A stretch of DNA of 64,000 nt from Chryseobacterium daecheongense (GTDB lineage Bacteria > Bacteroidota > Bacteroidia > Flavobacteriales > Weeksellaceae). Made by a program: the position numbers and the translations under genes. The notes below the pieces were generated by a model. That model was not told the origin of the DNA. It did not search any database and worked only from the letters and a program-made list of their open reading frames with translations. The stretch spans positions 1,550,001 to 1,614,000 of the forward strand of contig NZ_RJTX01000001.1 in assembly GCF_003729955.1 (NCBI RefSeq), written 5' to 3'. Positions 32,759 to 42,013 of the stretch are shown here, in pieces (position 1 is the stretch's first letter; every line of letters starts with the position of its first letter).

Positions 32759-33919
32759 ATGAAAATAACTGGAAAAACAAGGATCATCATACTCATCACC
32801 AGTATTATCCTTTTACAAAGTTGCAGCAAGGCCGCAGAAGGTGCAAACCAGGCCCCTCCTGCTCCGGAATTACCGGTTTACACCGTAATTACTTCTCCAG
32901 CCACTACATACCAGGAATTCCCTACTGCATTAGAAGGAAAAAATAATGTAGAGATCAGATCACAGGTAGATGGCTATCTTGATAGAATATATGTGGAGGA
33001 AGGAGCTTACGTAAGAGCCGGACAGCCACTATTCAAAATAGATTCAAGGGCTTACGGAGAACAGATGAATATGGCCCAGGCGAACTTACAAGCTGCTAAT
33101 GCCAATATTCAGAAAGCGAAAGTGGAAGTAGACAGACTGCAACCACTGGTAGCAGCAAAAGTAGTTTCTGATGTACAATTAAAAACTGCAAAAGCTAATT
33201 ATGCAGCCGCTGTAGCAGCCGCCTCACAGGCAAAAGCATCAGTGGGAAGCGCAAAGATCAATGTAGGATTTACCACCATTACAGCTCCTGTAAGCGGTTA
33301 TATAGGAAGAATTCCGTACAAAAAAGGAAGCCTGATCTCCAGAACAGATCCTAATCCATTGACTTTATTATCCGATATCAGTGAAATTTACGCCTATTTC
33401 TCGTTAAGCGAACTTGATTTCATTGCTTTTCAGAATAAATACCCGGGCGCAACCTTGGATGAGAAACTGAAAAATATGCCTATGGTGGAACTGGTAATCG
33501 CGGATAACAGCATTTACCCGGAAAAAGGAAAGATGAGCATTGTAGACGGACAGTTTGATAAAACAACAGGAGCCATCAGTGTACGTGCAGAATTCCCTAA
33601 TGCCAAAGGAATGCTGAGAACAGGAAATACAGGAAGAGTACGTCTGCCTCAACTGTTTTCCAATGTAGTGGTTATTCCTCAGGAATCTACTTTTGAAATT
33701 CAGGACAAAACCTATGTATATGTCGTTGGAAAAGATCAGAAAGTAGTCAGTAAACCTATCAAAATCTCCGGAAAAACAGACAGCTATTACTTCATTTCAG
33801 AAGGATTATCTCCTGGAGAAAAGATTGTATATACCGGAATCGGGAATTTAAAGGATGGTGCTTCGATCAAACCCAAAGCGATCTCTTCGGACAGCCTGTT
33901 CAAAGCTAAACCTTTGTAA
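32759..33919 (+). CDS. RND efflux periplasmic adaptor (MexA/AcrA type)
   Basis: A 386-residue lipoprotein (lipobox Cys22 in LLQSC) that bridges the RND pump and the outer-membrane channel. It shows the lipoyl half-motif VEIRSQVDGYLDRIYVEEG (part), the alpha-hairpin rich in Ala and Lys (about 95-165), the second lipoyl half with TTITAPVSGYIGR, then barrel and membrane-proximal domains. It is first of the RND operon, 42 bp before the pump gene. Confidence 0.93.
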   Translation: MKITGKTRIIILITSIILLQSCSKAAEGANQAPPAPELPVYTVITSPATTYQEFPTALEGKNNVEIRSQVDGYLDRIYVEEGAYVRAGQPLFKIDSRAYGEQMNMAQANLQAANANIQKAKVEVDRLQPLVAAKVVSDVQLKTAKANYAAAVAAASQAKASVGSAKINVGFTTITAPVSGYIGRIPYKKGSLISRTDPNPLTLLSDISEIYAYFSLSELDFIAFQNKYPGATLDEKLKNMPMVELVIADNSIYPEKGKMSIVDGQFDKTTGAISVRAEFPNAKGMLRTGNTGRVRLPQLFSNVVVIPQESTFEIQDKTYVYVVGKDQKVVSKPIKISGKTDSYYFISEGLSPGEKIVYTGIGNLKDGASIKPKAISSDSLFKAKPL

Positions 33920-33961
33920 ACTTCTTTTCAATTACAGAAGACTTAAAAAAATAAACTTCTT

Positions 33962-36900
33962 ATGTTAAAACAATTTATAGAAAGACCGGTACTTTCAACG
34001 GTCATATCCATTATACTCTTACTTTTGGGAGCACTATCGGTTTTCAACCTTCCGATTACCCTGTTTCCGGATATTGCTCCACCAAGTGTTCAGGTGACAG
34101 CATTCTACCCGGGAGCCAATGCGGAAGTGGTAGCCCGTTCTGTGGCAACTCCTATTGAAGAGGCCGTAAATGGTGTGGAGAACATGACCTACATGACCTC
34201 CAACTCCAGTAACGACGGTACCATGACTCTGAGCGTGTATTTCAAGCAAGGCTCGGATGCAGATAATGCAGCAGTAAACGTTCAGAACCGTGTATCCAAA
34301 GCCATGAGCCAGCTTCCTCAGGAAGTTGTTCAGGCGGGAATCTCCACCCAGAAGGTTCAGAACAGTTTCATCATGTTCATGGGATTATACAGTGAAGATC
34401 CAAAGCAATATGACGAGCTTTTCCTGCAGAATTACATGAAAATCAACATCATTCCGCAACTTCAGCGTATTCCGGGTGTTGCACAGGCACAGGTTTTCGG
34501 GACAAGGGATTATTCCATGCGTATCTGGTTGAAGCCGGATAGATTGGCAGCCAACAATCTTTCTCCACAGGAAGTAATGAATGCCATTAAAGACCATAAC
34601 CTTGAAGCTGCTCCGGGACGTTTGGGACAAGGAAGTAAGGAAACTTACGAATATATCCTTAAATATAAAGGTAAGCTAAACAAAAACGAAGACTACGAAA
34701 ATATTGCGATCAAAGCCAATAATGATGGTTCATTCTTAAGGCTGAAAGATGTGGCAAGAGTGGAATTCGGTTCTTATACCTATACCGCAGCCAACAGAGT
34801 TGACGGGAAACCCGTATCCGGTTTTGCGATATTGCAAACTGCAGACTCCAATGCCAATGAAATCTTGACTGAAATTGAAAAACAGGTAGATGAGTTTTCA
34901 AAAACCCTTCCAAAGGGAGTGAAGCCTATCATCATGTACAATTCCAAAGACTTCCTTGATGCTTCTATTCATCAGGTGGTGGAAACTTTGGTAATTGCAT
35001 TCATTCTGGTATTCATCGTAGTGTATATTTTCCTTCAGGATTTCAGATCTACGTTGATTCCTGCTATTGCAGTACCTGTAGCAATTATCGGTACGTTCTT
35101 CTTCCTTCAGCTGTTTGGTTTCAGCATCAACATGCTTACGTTGTTTGCTTTGGTTCTCGCCATTGGTATTGTAGTAGATGACGCCATTGTAGTTGTGGAA
35201 GCCGTCCATTCCAAAATGGAACATACAGGAATGTCTGTTGACCAAGCCACCACAAATTCCATGAGTGAAATTTCAGGAGCCATTATTTCCATTACATTAG
35301 TGATGTGTGCGGTATTTGTACCTGTTGGTTTCATGCAGGGACCTGCAGGTGTATTCTACAGACAGTTTGCTTTCACTTTGGTCATTGCCATTTTGATCTC
35401 GGCTGTGAATGCATTAACACTCAGTCCGGCTTTATGTGCATTATTCTTAAATGATACGCAAGGAGAACATGGTCAGAAAAAAGGTTTTGGAGGAAGATTC
35501 TTCAATGCATTCAATGCAAGCTTCAACACCATGACCAAAAAATATATTTACAGTCTTAAATTTTTAATTAAAAACAAATGGGTTGCAGTTGGAGGTCTCG
35601 TTATCATCACAGCAGCAAGCATTTTCTTAATTAAAAAAGCTCCTTCAGGATTTATTCCTACAGAAGATCAGGGATTCGTTTTATATGCAGTGAACACTCC
35701 TCCGGGAAGTTCATTGGAAAGAACTCATAGAGCAACGGAACAAATTGATAAAATTGTAAATGGTGAAAGTGCAACCAACCACCTTTGGGTTGCGGACGGT
35801 TTGAACTTCATCAGTAATGCCAATGCTTCTCCCTACTCTGCCGGTTTCATCAAGTTGAAAGATTATGACGAACGTGGTGAAATGAAGGACCCAGATCAGA
35901 TTGCAGCAGCATTAACCGGAAAAGTAAGCCAGGTAAAAGATGCGAATGCTTTCTTCTTCAACTTCCCTACCGTACAGGGATTTGGTAACGTGTCCGGTTT
36001 TGAGTTCATGCTTCAGGATAAAACCAACGGTTCTTTTGAGCAATTGGGAACAACTACCCAAGCTTTTATCGGAGAGTTGATGAAACGTCCGGAAATTGCA
36101 TTCGCTTTCACAACGTATGCAGCAGGAAATCCTCAATACACCATTGAAGTAGACTCAGATAAGGCTAATCAATTGGGAGTGTCTGTTACAGATTTAATGC
36201 AAACCATGCAGATCTATTATGGAAGTAGCTTTGTTTCGGACTTTAACAGATTCGGTAAATATTACAGGGTAATGGCTCAGGCGGATATTCCTTATCGTAC
36301 GGATGTGAATTCTTTGGAAGGGATTTTCGTTAAAAATAATTTAGGCGAAATGGTTCCGGTAAAAACTTTAGTTACTTTAAAAAGAACATTCGGTCCTGAA
36401 ACTGTTACAAGAAATAACCTATTCAACGCTGTTACTATCAACGGAACTCCAAAACCTGGTTACAGTACAGGTGACGCTATTAAAGCGGTGGAAGAAGTAG
36501 CCAAACAATCTCTTCCGAGAGGATACGGATATGAATGGACAGGTATTACCCGTGAAGAGATCAAAACCGGAGGCCAGACTGCTTTCATTTTCCTTTTAAG
36601 TATCCTGTTTGTATACTTTTTATTGGCAGCACAGTATGAAAGTTATATTCTTCCGTTCGCGATTATCTTAACGGTTCCTACCGGAATATTCGGAGTGTTT
36701 GCCTTCACAGGTTTAGCAGGAATTGATAATAATATTTATGTACAGGTAGGATTAATCATGCTTGTCGGATTACTGGCGAAAAACGCGATTTTGATTGTCG
36801 AATTTGCCGTTCAGAGAAGAAAAGCAGGAAAATCTTTAATAGAATCTGCTCTTCAGGCTTCAAGATTACGTTTGAGACCTATTTTGATGACCTCGTTCGC

Positions 36901-37132
36901 TTTCATCATCGGTATGCTTCCATTGGTTTGGACGCAGGGAGCTTCTGCAAAAGGTAACCATTCTATCGGTTGGAGTACTGTTGGCGGAATGCTGACCGGA
37001 GTAGTATTTGGAATTTTCATCATTCCTGTACTGTATGTGATTTTCCAGTATCTGCATGAAAAAATGCCGAGCAGAAAAAAGAGAAGACTTCAAAAGCAAG
37101 AACATGAACAAGCCCTAACAACTGTTCATTAA
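33962..37132 (+). CDS. RND multidrug efflux pump, inner-membrane subunit (AcrB/MexB type, HAE1)
   Basis: A 1056-residue proton-driven pump. It has the first helix at 10-30, a large periplasmic loop and the proton-relay residues Asp406-Asp407 in GIVVDDAIV and Lys940 in LLAKNAILIVE. These match AcrB Asp407/408 and Lys940. The N-terminus FIERPVLSTVISI is typical of HAE1 pumps, which export hydrophobic and amphiphilic drugs. It forms a tripartite pump with the genes on each side. Confidence 0.95.
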   Translation: MLKQFIERPVLSTVISIILLLLGALSVFNLPITLFPDIAPPSVQVTAFYPGANAEVVARSVATPIEEAVNGVENMTYMTSNSSNDGTMTLSVYFKQGSDADNAAVNVQNRVSKAMSQLPQEVVQAGISTQKVQNSFIMFMGLYSEDPKQYDELFLQNYMKINIIPQLQRIPGVAQAQVFGTRDYSMRIWLKPDRLAANNLSPQEVMNAIKDHNLEAAPGRLGQGSKETYEYILKYKGKLNKNEDYENIAIKANNDGSFLRLKDVARVEFGSYTYTAANRVDGKPVSGFAILQTADSNANEILTEIEKQVDEFSKTLPKGVKPIIMYNSKDFLDASIHQVVETLVIAFILVFIVVYIFLQDFRSTLIPAIAVPVAIIGTFFFLQLFGFSINMLTLFALVLAIGIVVDDAIVVVEAVHSKMEHTGMSVDQATTNSMSEISGAIISITLVMCAVFVPVGFMQGPAGVFYRQFAFTLVIAILISAVNALTLSPALCALFLNDTQGEHGQKKGFGGRFFNAFNASFNTMTKKYIYSLKFLIKNKWVAVGGLVIITAASIFLIKKAPSGFIPTEDQGFVLYAVNTPPGSSLERTHRATEQIDKIVNGESATNHLWVADGLNFISNANASPYSAGFIKLKDYDERGEMKDPDQIAAALTGKVSQVKDANAFFFNFPTVQGFGNVSGFEFMLQDKTNGSFEQLGTTTQAFIGELMKRPEIAFAFTTYAAGNPQYTIEVDSDKANQLGVSVTDLMQTMQIYYGSSFVSDFNRFGKYYRVMAQADIPYRTDVNSLEGIFVKNNLGEMVPVKTLVTLKRTFGPETVTRNNLFNAVTINGTPKPGYSTGDAIKAVEEVAKQSLPRGYGYEWTGITREEIKTGGQTAFIFLLSILFVYFLLAAQYESYILPFAIILTVPTGIFGVFAFTGLAGIDNNIYVQVGLIMLVGLLAKNAILIVEFAVQRRKAGKSLIESALQASRLRLRPILMTSFAFIIGMLPLVWTQGASAKGNHSIGWSTVGGMLTGVVFGIFIIPVLYVIFQYLHEKMPSRKKRRLQKQEHEQALTTVH

Positions 37133-37143
37133 AAAGAAAAACT

Positions 37144-38556
37144 ATGAAAAGAATAAAGAATATTTTTCTAACACTCATATTGGCTGTAGCCTCGGTTTCG
37201 TGTGTGTCTAAATTAGCATACACGGAGCCGGAGGTCCAGCTCCCTGAAAAATTCCAGTACACTGCTACTGCAGACACGGCAAGTGTGGCCAATCTGGAAT
37301 GGAAAGAATTTTTCAATGATCCGATTTTACGAGACCTTATTGAAAAAGGAATTAAAAATAACTATGATCTGCAAATTGCCTTAAAACAGGTTGCTTCTTC
37401 ACAGGAAAAACTAAAACAGGCAAAGTATCTTCAGTACCCTGATGTTGGTTTTGGAGTGAATGCACAGATTTCAAGACCTTCTAAAAACAGTATGAACGGA
37501 CAAAGCCTTAATCTATTCTTAGGCCAAAGCCATGTTGAAGATTACAATGCAGCATTCAATCTTTCCTGGGAAGCGGATATCTGGGGAAAGATCAAAAATC
37601 AGCAGGAAGTTTCAAGAATGCAGTACCTGCAAACGTATGAAGCTACCAAAGCCATACAAACTCAGGTTGTAGCGGCTATTGCACAAGGATATTATAATTT
37701 GCTGATGCTTGATAAGCAATTAAGTATTGCTAAAGCTAACCTAGAATTAAGCAATAATACGTTATCCATCACGCAAAAAATGTGGGACAGTGGAGACACT
37801 ACTTCTCTGGGAGTTCAACAGGCTACTGCTCAAAAGCAGTCTACAGAACTTTTAATCTCACAGTTGGAACAGAATATTGCCATTCAGGAAAATGCGTTGA
37901 GTATTTTGGTAGGTGAAAATCCGAATAAAGTGAACAGAACTATTGAAATGTCTGATACTTCTTTACCTCAAAATATTTCAGCAGGTCTTCCTGCAGCAAT
38001 GGTAAGCCGCCGTCCTGATGTACGCCAACAGGAATTGGTTTTATTGGAATCCAATGCGATGGTAGGAATTGCTCAGGCCAATATGTATCCGTCTTTGAAA
38101 ATTACGGCAACCGGTGGTGTGAACTCTTTCAAATTTGATAACTGGTTCCAGATTCCGGCTTCATTATTTGGTTCGGTTCTGGGAGGAATCACTCAGCCTA
38201 TTTTCCAGAAAAGACAGTTGAAAACTGACCTGGAGGTAGCTAAAATTCAAAGAGAGAAAAATGTATTGGCTTTCCGTCAATCCGTTCTCAATGCGGTTGG
38301 TGAAGTTTCTGATGCTTTGGTTTCCAATGAAAGCCTAAAAGTTCAGGAACAAAAAGCTACGGAACAGGTACAGACATTAAAAGAAGGAATCAAAAGTGCT
38401 CAGCTCCTATACAAAGGTGGCATGGCAAATTATCTTGAAGTGATTACCGCTCAGGCGAATTCACTTCAGGCAGAACTTAATCTTGCATCCGTAAAAAGAC
38501 AAAGACTCAGTAGTATCGTTGATCTTTACAGAGCTCTTGGTGGCGGTTGGAAGTAG
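37144..38556 (+). CDS. RND outer-membrane factor (OprM/NodT type)
   Basis: A 470-residue outer-membrane lipoprotein (lipobox Cys20 in VASVSC) of the TolC fold with two internal OEP repeats. It starts 11 bp after the pump gene. Typical motifs are WKEFFNDPILRDLIEKG, SWEADIWGK, RRPDVRQQE and GGITQPIFQ. It ends SSIVDLYRALGGGWK. A diverged copy of this last stretch lies beyond the next gene (39828-39890), suggesting that the 3' end of the operon was rearranged. Confidence 0.93.
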   Translation: MKRIKNIFLTLILAVASVSCVSKLAYTEPEVQLPEKFQYTATADTASVANLEWKEFFNDPILRDLIEKGIKNNYDLQIALKQVASSQEKLKQAKYLQYPDVGFGVNAQISRPSKNSMNGQSLNLFLGQSHVEDYNAAFNLSWEADIWGKIKNQQEVSRMQYLQTYEATKAIQTQVVAAIAQGYYNLLMLDKQLSIAKANLELSNNTLSITQKMWDSGDTTSLGVQQATAQKQSTELLISQLEQNIAIQENALSILVGENPNKVNRTIEMSDTSLPQNISAGLPAAMVSRRPDVRQQELVLLESNAMVGIAQANMYPSLKITATGGVNSFKFDNWFQIPASLFGSVLGGITQPIFQKRQLKTDLEVAKIQREKNVLAFRQSVLNAVGEVSDALVSNESLKVQEQKATEQVQTLKEGIKSAQLLYKGGMANYLEVITAQANSLQAELNLASVKRQRLSSIVDLYRALGGGWK

Positions 38557-38590
38557 GCGAAATAAATTCTAATGGTTAAATTAATCTAAT

Positions 38591-39778
38591 ATGAAAAAGT
38601 CGATATATGCACTTGCTTTTGGGGCTTTCGGAATTATCAATACGGAATTTGGGGTTATCGGAATTTTACCAACAATTGCTAAGGTTTTCAATATTTCTGT
38701 AGATACTGCAGGGTGGTTGTTAGGTGGATTTGCACTTACCGTGGCTTTTTCATCGCCTATTATTACAGCAATTACAACTAAAATCAATCGTAAAGTATTG
38801 TTGTGTTTAGTTTTAGGAATGTTCATTCTTTCCAATCTGCTATCTGCATTTTCTCCTAATTTCACAATATTGATGATTGCAAGGATTATTCCTGCTATAT
38901 TCCACCCATTATTTTGGAATATTTCTTTGGCCATTGCATTTAAAGAGAATGGTTCAAAAGGCGTTTCTACTGTGATGGCCGGTTTAAGTATTGCAACTGT
39001 TTTAGGTGTTCCGCTTACCACTTACGCAGCAGAATTTTTCAATAATTGGCAGGCTTCGTTCTTTCTTTCAAGTGTGATTAGTCTGATTGCTTTTTTGAGC
39101 CTGTTATTTTTCGTCCCGTCTATTCCCGGAAATTCAGAAAAAGCGACCAAATCTCAGTTTCACGTTTTGAAAGATGCGCAACTTTGGCTCAATCTGATTT
39201 CTACCATTCTTACTCTGGCGGCCATGTTTTCCAGCTATAGCTATTTGGCTGCTTATTTAGAAAAAATCACTAAAATGAATGGTACAGAAATTAGTATCAT
39301 GCTGCTTTTATTTGGAATTGCAGGGATTTTCGGAAATTGGATTATGGGCATTGCGTTGGGTAAAAAGCTAATGCAAACTTCACGATTATTTTATGTTCTT
39401 CTTATTTCTGTGCAGCTGTTGGCTTACTATTTTGGGGGCTTTTTCATACCAATGGTGATTATTCTTTCCTTTTGGGGGCTTATTCACACTGGGGGCTTTT
39501 TAGTTCCCAACCTGCGAACTACGCACTCTGTCCCTAAAGATACCTTGGAATTTGTAAACAGTTTGCTCACTTCTTGTTACAATATCGGGATTTCTCTTGG
39601 TGCTTTCTTGGGTGGATTCGTTATTGCACAGTATGGAATTCATTTTGTGGTTTGGATGAGTATTGGCTTGCTGGCGATCACTTTAGGCATAAGCTTCATA
39701 ACTTTTACTAAAAAGGAAAAAATCAATTCAGAAGTAAATAAAAGAAATATTGAAGAAACTGAAGTTGCTTGTACGTAA
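38591..39778 (+). CDS. MFS efflux transporter (AraJ/CmlA-like)
   Basis: A 395-residue transporter with 12 membrane helices. The N-terminus FGIINTEFGVIGILP resembles the SotB/AraJ sugar- or drug-efflux subfamily. It lies 34 bp after the outer-membrane factor, on the same strand, and may be read from the RND promoter. Between it and the terminator is a degenerate copy of the 3' end of that factor, so the MFS gene looks inserted by recombination. Its substrate is unknown. Confidence 0.88.
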   Translation: MKKSIYALAFGAFGIINTEFGVIGILPTIAKVFNISVDTAGWLLGGFALTVAFSSPIITAITTKINRKVLLCLVLGMFILSNLLSAFSPNFTILMIARIIPAIFHPLFWNISLAIAFKENGSKGVSTVMAGLSIATVLGVPLTTYAAEFFNNWQASFFLSSVISLIAFLSLLFFVPSIPGNSEKATKSQFHVLKDAQLWLNLISTILTLAAMFSSYSYLAAYLEKITKMNGTEISIMLLLFGIAGIFGNWIMGIALGKKLMQTSRLFYVLLISVQLLAYYFGGFFIPMVIILSFWGLIHTGGFLVPNLRTTHSVPKDTLEFVNSLLTSCYNIGISLGAFLGGFVIAQYGIHFVVWMSIGLLAITLGISFITFTKKEKINSEVNKRNIEETEVACT

Positions 39779-39827
39779 ACCAGACAAAGAAACTCTTTAC
39801 AAGATGAATTTCAATTTGTGTCAATAA

Positions 39828-39890
39828 AAAATACAGAGATTGAGATCTATTGTTAATCTTTATAGAACTTTTGGCGGCGGTTGGAAGTAG
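39828..39890 (+). pseudogene. Remnant of the 3' end of an outer-membrane-factor gene
   Basis: Twenty sense codons plus stop read KIQRLRSIVNLYRTFGGGWK, against KRQRLSSIVDLYRALGGGWK at the end of the gene 37144-38556. I count 15 of 20 residues and 50 of 63 bases the same, with many differences at third codon positions. An in-frame stop lies just upstream (39825-39827), so it cannot be translated as part of a gene. It is followed by the terminator at 39911. Confidence 0.85.
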
Positions 39891-39910
39891 TAAATTAAAT
39901 TATATTGTTG

Positions 39911-39938
39911 AATGCGGTCTTTCGGGGCCGCATTTTTA
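39911..39938 (+). terminator. Terminator of the RND/MFS operon
   Basis: The arms AATGCGG and CCGCATT with a TCTTTCGGGG-type loop are followed by T. Probably the original end of the RND operon. Confidence 0.8.
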
Positions 39939-40054
39939 TTGCTTAAGTGCAAAGAAATGTTTTATTTAAAAGGCAAATATGACAACAAGGTCGCTGGTGA
40001 AGTTAGCTTTATAGAATCAATTTCATTGATTCTTTGTGTTAAAAAATCAACTTA

Positions 40055-40966
40055 TTATTGAAACTGTTCAGAAATCCATTGAATCAGATCCTCAAAATCT
40101 TTTTGAGAATATCCTATCTGCAAATAATGAATATCATTCGCTTTTCTGTACCACGTTAACTGTCGTTTTGCATACCTGCGGCTGTTTTTCTTGATTTCAG
40201 AAACTGCAAAATCCAGATCCCATTCTCCATCAAAATATTTGAACAGTTCTGAATAACCAACAGTGTTTAAGGCCGTTAAATCTTTAAATTCTTCCAGCCT
40301 TCTTGCTTCCTCCAGCAAACCTTTCTCCATCATGATTTCCACTCTTCTGTTGATCCTGTCGTACAGTTCTTCTCTTGGAGCCTCAATTCCGATCCGGATT
40401 ACATTAAAATCTCTTGAATCCTGTGAAACAGCTATCAGTTCAGAATATTTTGTATCTGTTTGCCAGATTACATCAATCGCTCTTAAAAGCCTTCTGTGAT
40501 TATGGATGTCCACCACAGCATAATATTCCGGATCAAGAACTTTCAATATTTCCTGAAGCTTTTCGATACCATCAGAATCCAATATATTCTGTAATTTCTC
40601 CTGGTTTTCAGCATTGGCTTCAGGAAGATCATTCAACCCTTCAAGAACTGCTTTTTCATACATCATACTTCCTCCGACAAGGATTACAGTATCATGTTTT
40701 TCAAATAATTCATTGAGCTTTTTCAGAGCATCTTCCTCGTATTGCCCTATAGAATAATAATCCTGTACAGAAAGACTGCCAATAAAATGATGCGGAGCTT
40801 CTGCCAGTTCTTCTTCTGAAGGTGCTGCCGTTCCTATTTTCATTTCTTTAAAAAACTGCCGGGAATCACAGGAAATAATTTCAGTATTGAAATGTTTTGC
40901 CAGATCAATTGCGAGTCTTGTTTTGCCAATTCCGGTGGGACCTACTACAGAAATCAAATTTTTCAT
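40055..40966 (-). CDS. miaA: tRNA dimethylallyltransferase
   Basis: Adds a dimethylallyl group to A37 of tRNAs reading UNN codons. The 303-residue length is normal. Walker A GPTGIGKT is at 9-16, followed by the family DSRQFFKEMKIGTAAPS and HHFIGSL motifs. The later GGSMMYEKAVLEGL and the final YAKRQLTWYR stretch are tRNA-binding signatures. It is divergent from yicC. Confidence 0.95.
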   Translation of the reverse strand: MKNLISVVGPTGIGKTRLAIDLAKHFNTEIISCDSRQFFKEMKIGTAAPSEEELAEAPHHFIGSLSVQDYYSIGQYEEDALKKLNELFEKHDTVILVGGSMMYEKAVLEGLNDLPEANAENQEKLQNILDSDGIEKLQEILKVLDPEYYAVVDIHNHRRLLRAIDVIWQTDTKYSELIAVSQDSRDFNVIRIGIEAPREELYDRINRRVEIMMEKGLLEEARRLEEFKDLTALNTVGYSELFKYFDGEWDLDFAVSEIKKNSRRYAKRQLTWYRKANDIHYLQIGYSQKDFEDLIQWISEQFQ

Positions 40967-41038
40967 AGGGAATCGTAAATCTTATCAATGTTTGTATTTT
41001 CAAAATCATTGCGATTTCACAGTGCTAATTTAAATGTT

Positions 41039-41046
41039 TATCTTTG
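41039..41046 (+). promoter_or_regulatory. -7 promoter box for yicC-gmk
   Basis: TATCTTTG, 17 nt before the yicC ATG. Confidence 0.6.
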
Positions 41047-41063
41047 TACAACAATAAAAAACT

Positions 41064-41921
41064 ATGATTTTATCAATGACCGGCTTCGGCAGAGCTGAAG
41101 ATGTTTTCGAAGGTAAAAAAATCTGTATAGATATTAAATCACTGAACAGCAAAGGCTTTGATTTGAATATCAAAATGCCTTTACGCTATAAGGAAAAAGA
41201 ATTCGAAATCAGGAAAATTCTTAACGACAGGATCATCCGTGGAAAAGTAGACTGCTACATCAACCTGGAGAATCTTGAAGAAAGCAACGACGTGAAGATC
41301 AATAAAAATCTTATTGATTCTTACATGAATGAGCTTCGCAGCATTGCCTCGGACGGACCCGATTTTGAATACCTTAAAATGGCGGTAAGACTTCCCGATG
41401 CAGTTACTTCAAGACCAGATGAACTTTGTGAAGGGGAATGGGAAATGCTGGCCAATATCGTCAATAACGCATTAGACAGGTTTGAAGAATTCAGAAAAAC
41501 AGAAGGTAAAATTCTCCATGAAGAACTGGAAAGAAACATCCAGAATATCGATAAATATTTATCTGAAGTGATTCCTTTTGAAGAAGTAAGGATTCAAAGT
41601 GTAAAAGAGCGTTATCAAAAAGCATTGAAAGAATTTGAAAACGTAGATGAAACCCGTTTCTACCAGGAAATGGCTTATTTCACGGAAAAACTGGATATCT
41701 CCGAGGAAAAGGTAAGACTATCACAACATTTGAAATATTACAAAGAAGTGATGGACAATGAAGATTTCAATGGAAAGAAGCTTGGATTCATTTCCCAGGA
41801 AATCGGAAGAGAGATCAACACATTAGGATCAAAAGCCAATCATGCTGAAATCCAAAAGCTGGTGGTGATGATGAAAGATGATCTGGAAAAAATTAAAGAA
41901 CAAACATTAAACGTATTATAG
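41064..41921 (+). CDS. YicC-family endoribonuclease
   Basis: A 285-residue protein with the conserved N-terminus MILSMTGFGRA and the C-terminal DUF1732 signature EIGREINTLGSKANHAEIQ. E. coli YicC is reported to act as an endoribonuclease. The usual gene order yicC-gmk-nad is seen here. The 92-bp gap to gmk is filled by a heptamer array able to form a long hairpin, which could affect gmk expression. Confidence 0.92.
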   Translation: MILSMTGFGRAEDVFEGKKICIDIKSLNSKGFDLNIKMPLRYKEKEFEIRKILNDRIIRGKVDCYINLENLEESNDVKINKNLIDSYMNELRSIASDGPDFEYLKMAVRLPDAVTSRPDELCEGEWEMLANIVNNALDRFEEFRKTEGKILHEELERNIQNIDKYLSEVIPFEEVRIQSVKERYQKALKEFENVDETRFYQEMAYFTEKLDISEEKVRLSQHLKYYKEVMDNEDFNGKKLGFISQEIGREINTLGSKANHAEIQKLVVMMKDDLEKIKEQTLNVL

Positions 41922-41922
41922 T

Positions 41923-42013
41923 AATGAGTTATAAGTAATGAGTTATAAGTTGCCTATTGTTACAGCTTAAAATAACTCATCATTCATAACTCATCACTCA
42001 TAACTATTTAATA
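41923..42013. repeat. Heptamer array, 13 x 7 bp, forming a long inverted repeat and ending at the gmk start
   Basis: The left half is AATGAGT, TATAAGT, AATGAGT, TATAAGT; three unrelated central heptamers follow. The right half is ATAACTC, ATCATTC, ATAACTC, ATCACTC, ATAACTA, then TTTAATA and the gmk ATG at 42014. The halves are reverse complements in type and could pair over nearly 30 bp. The 7-bp register is unbroken from just after the yicC stop. Confidence 0.8.

Noticed and set aside
34034..35334. Several minus-strand open frames within the RND pump gene
   Set aside because: They lie opposite a long, conserved coding gene and show no domain, promoter or start context of their own; they are shadows of codon bias.
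39425..39502. GGGGGCTT three times inside the MFS gene
   Set aside because: The copies encode Gly-containing membrane-helix turns in one frame; a coding coincidence is enough to explain them.
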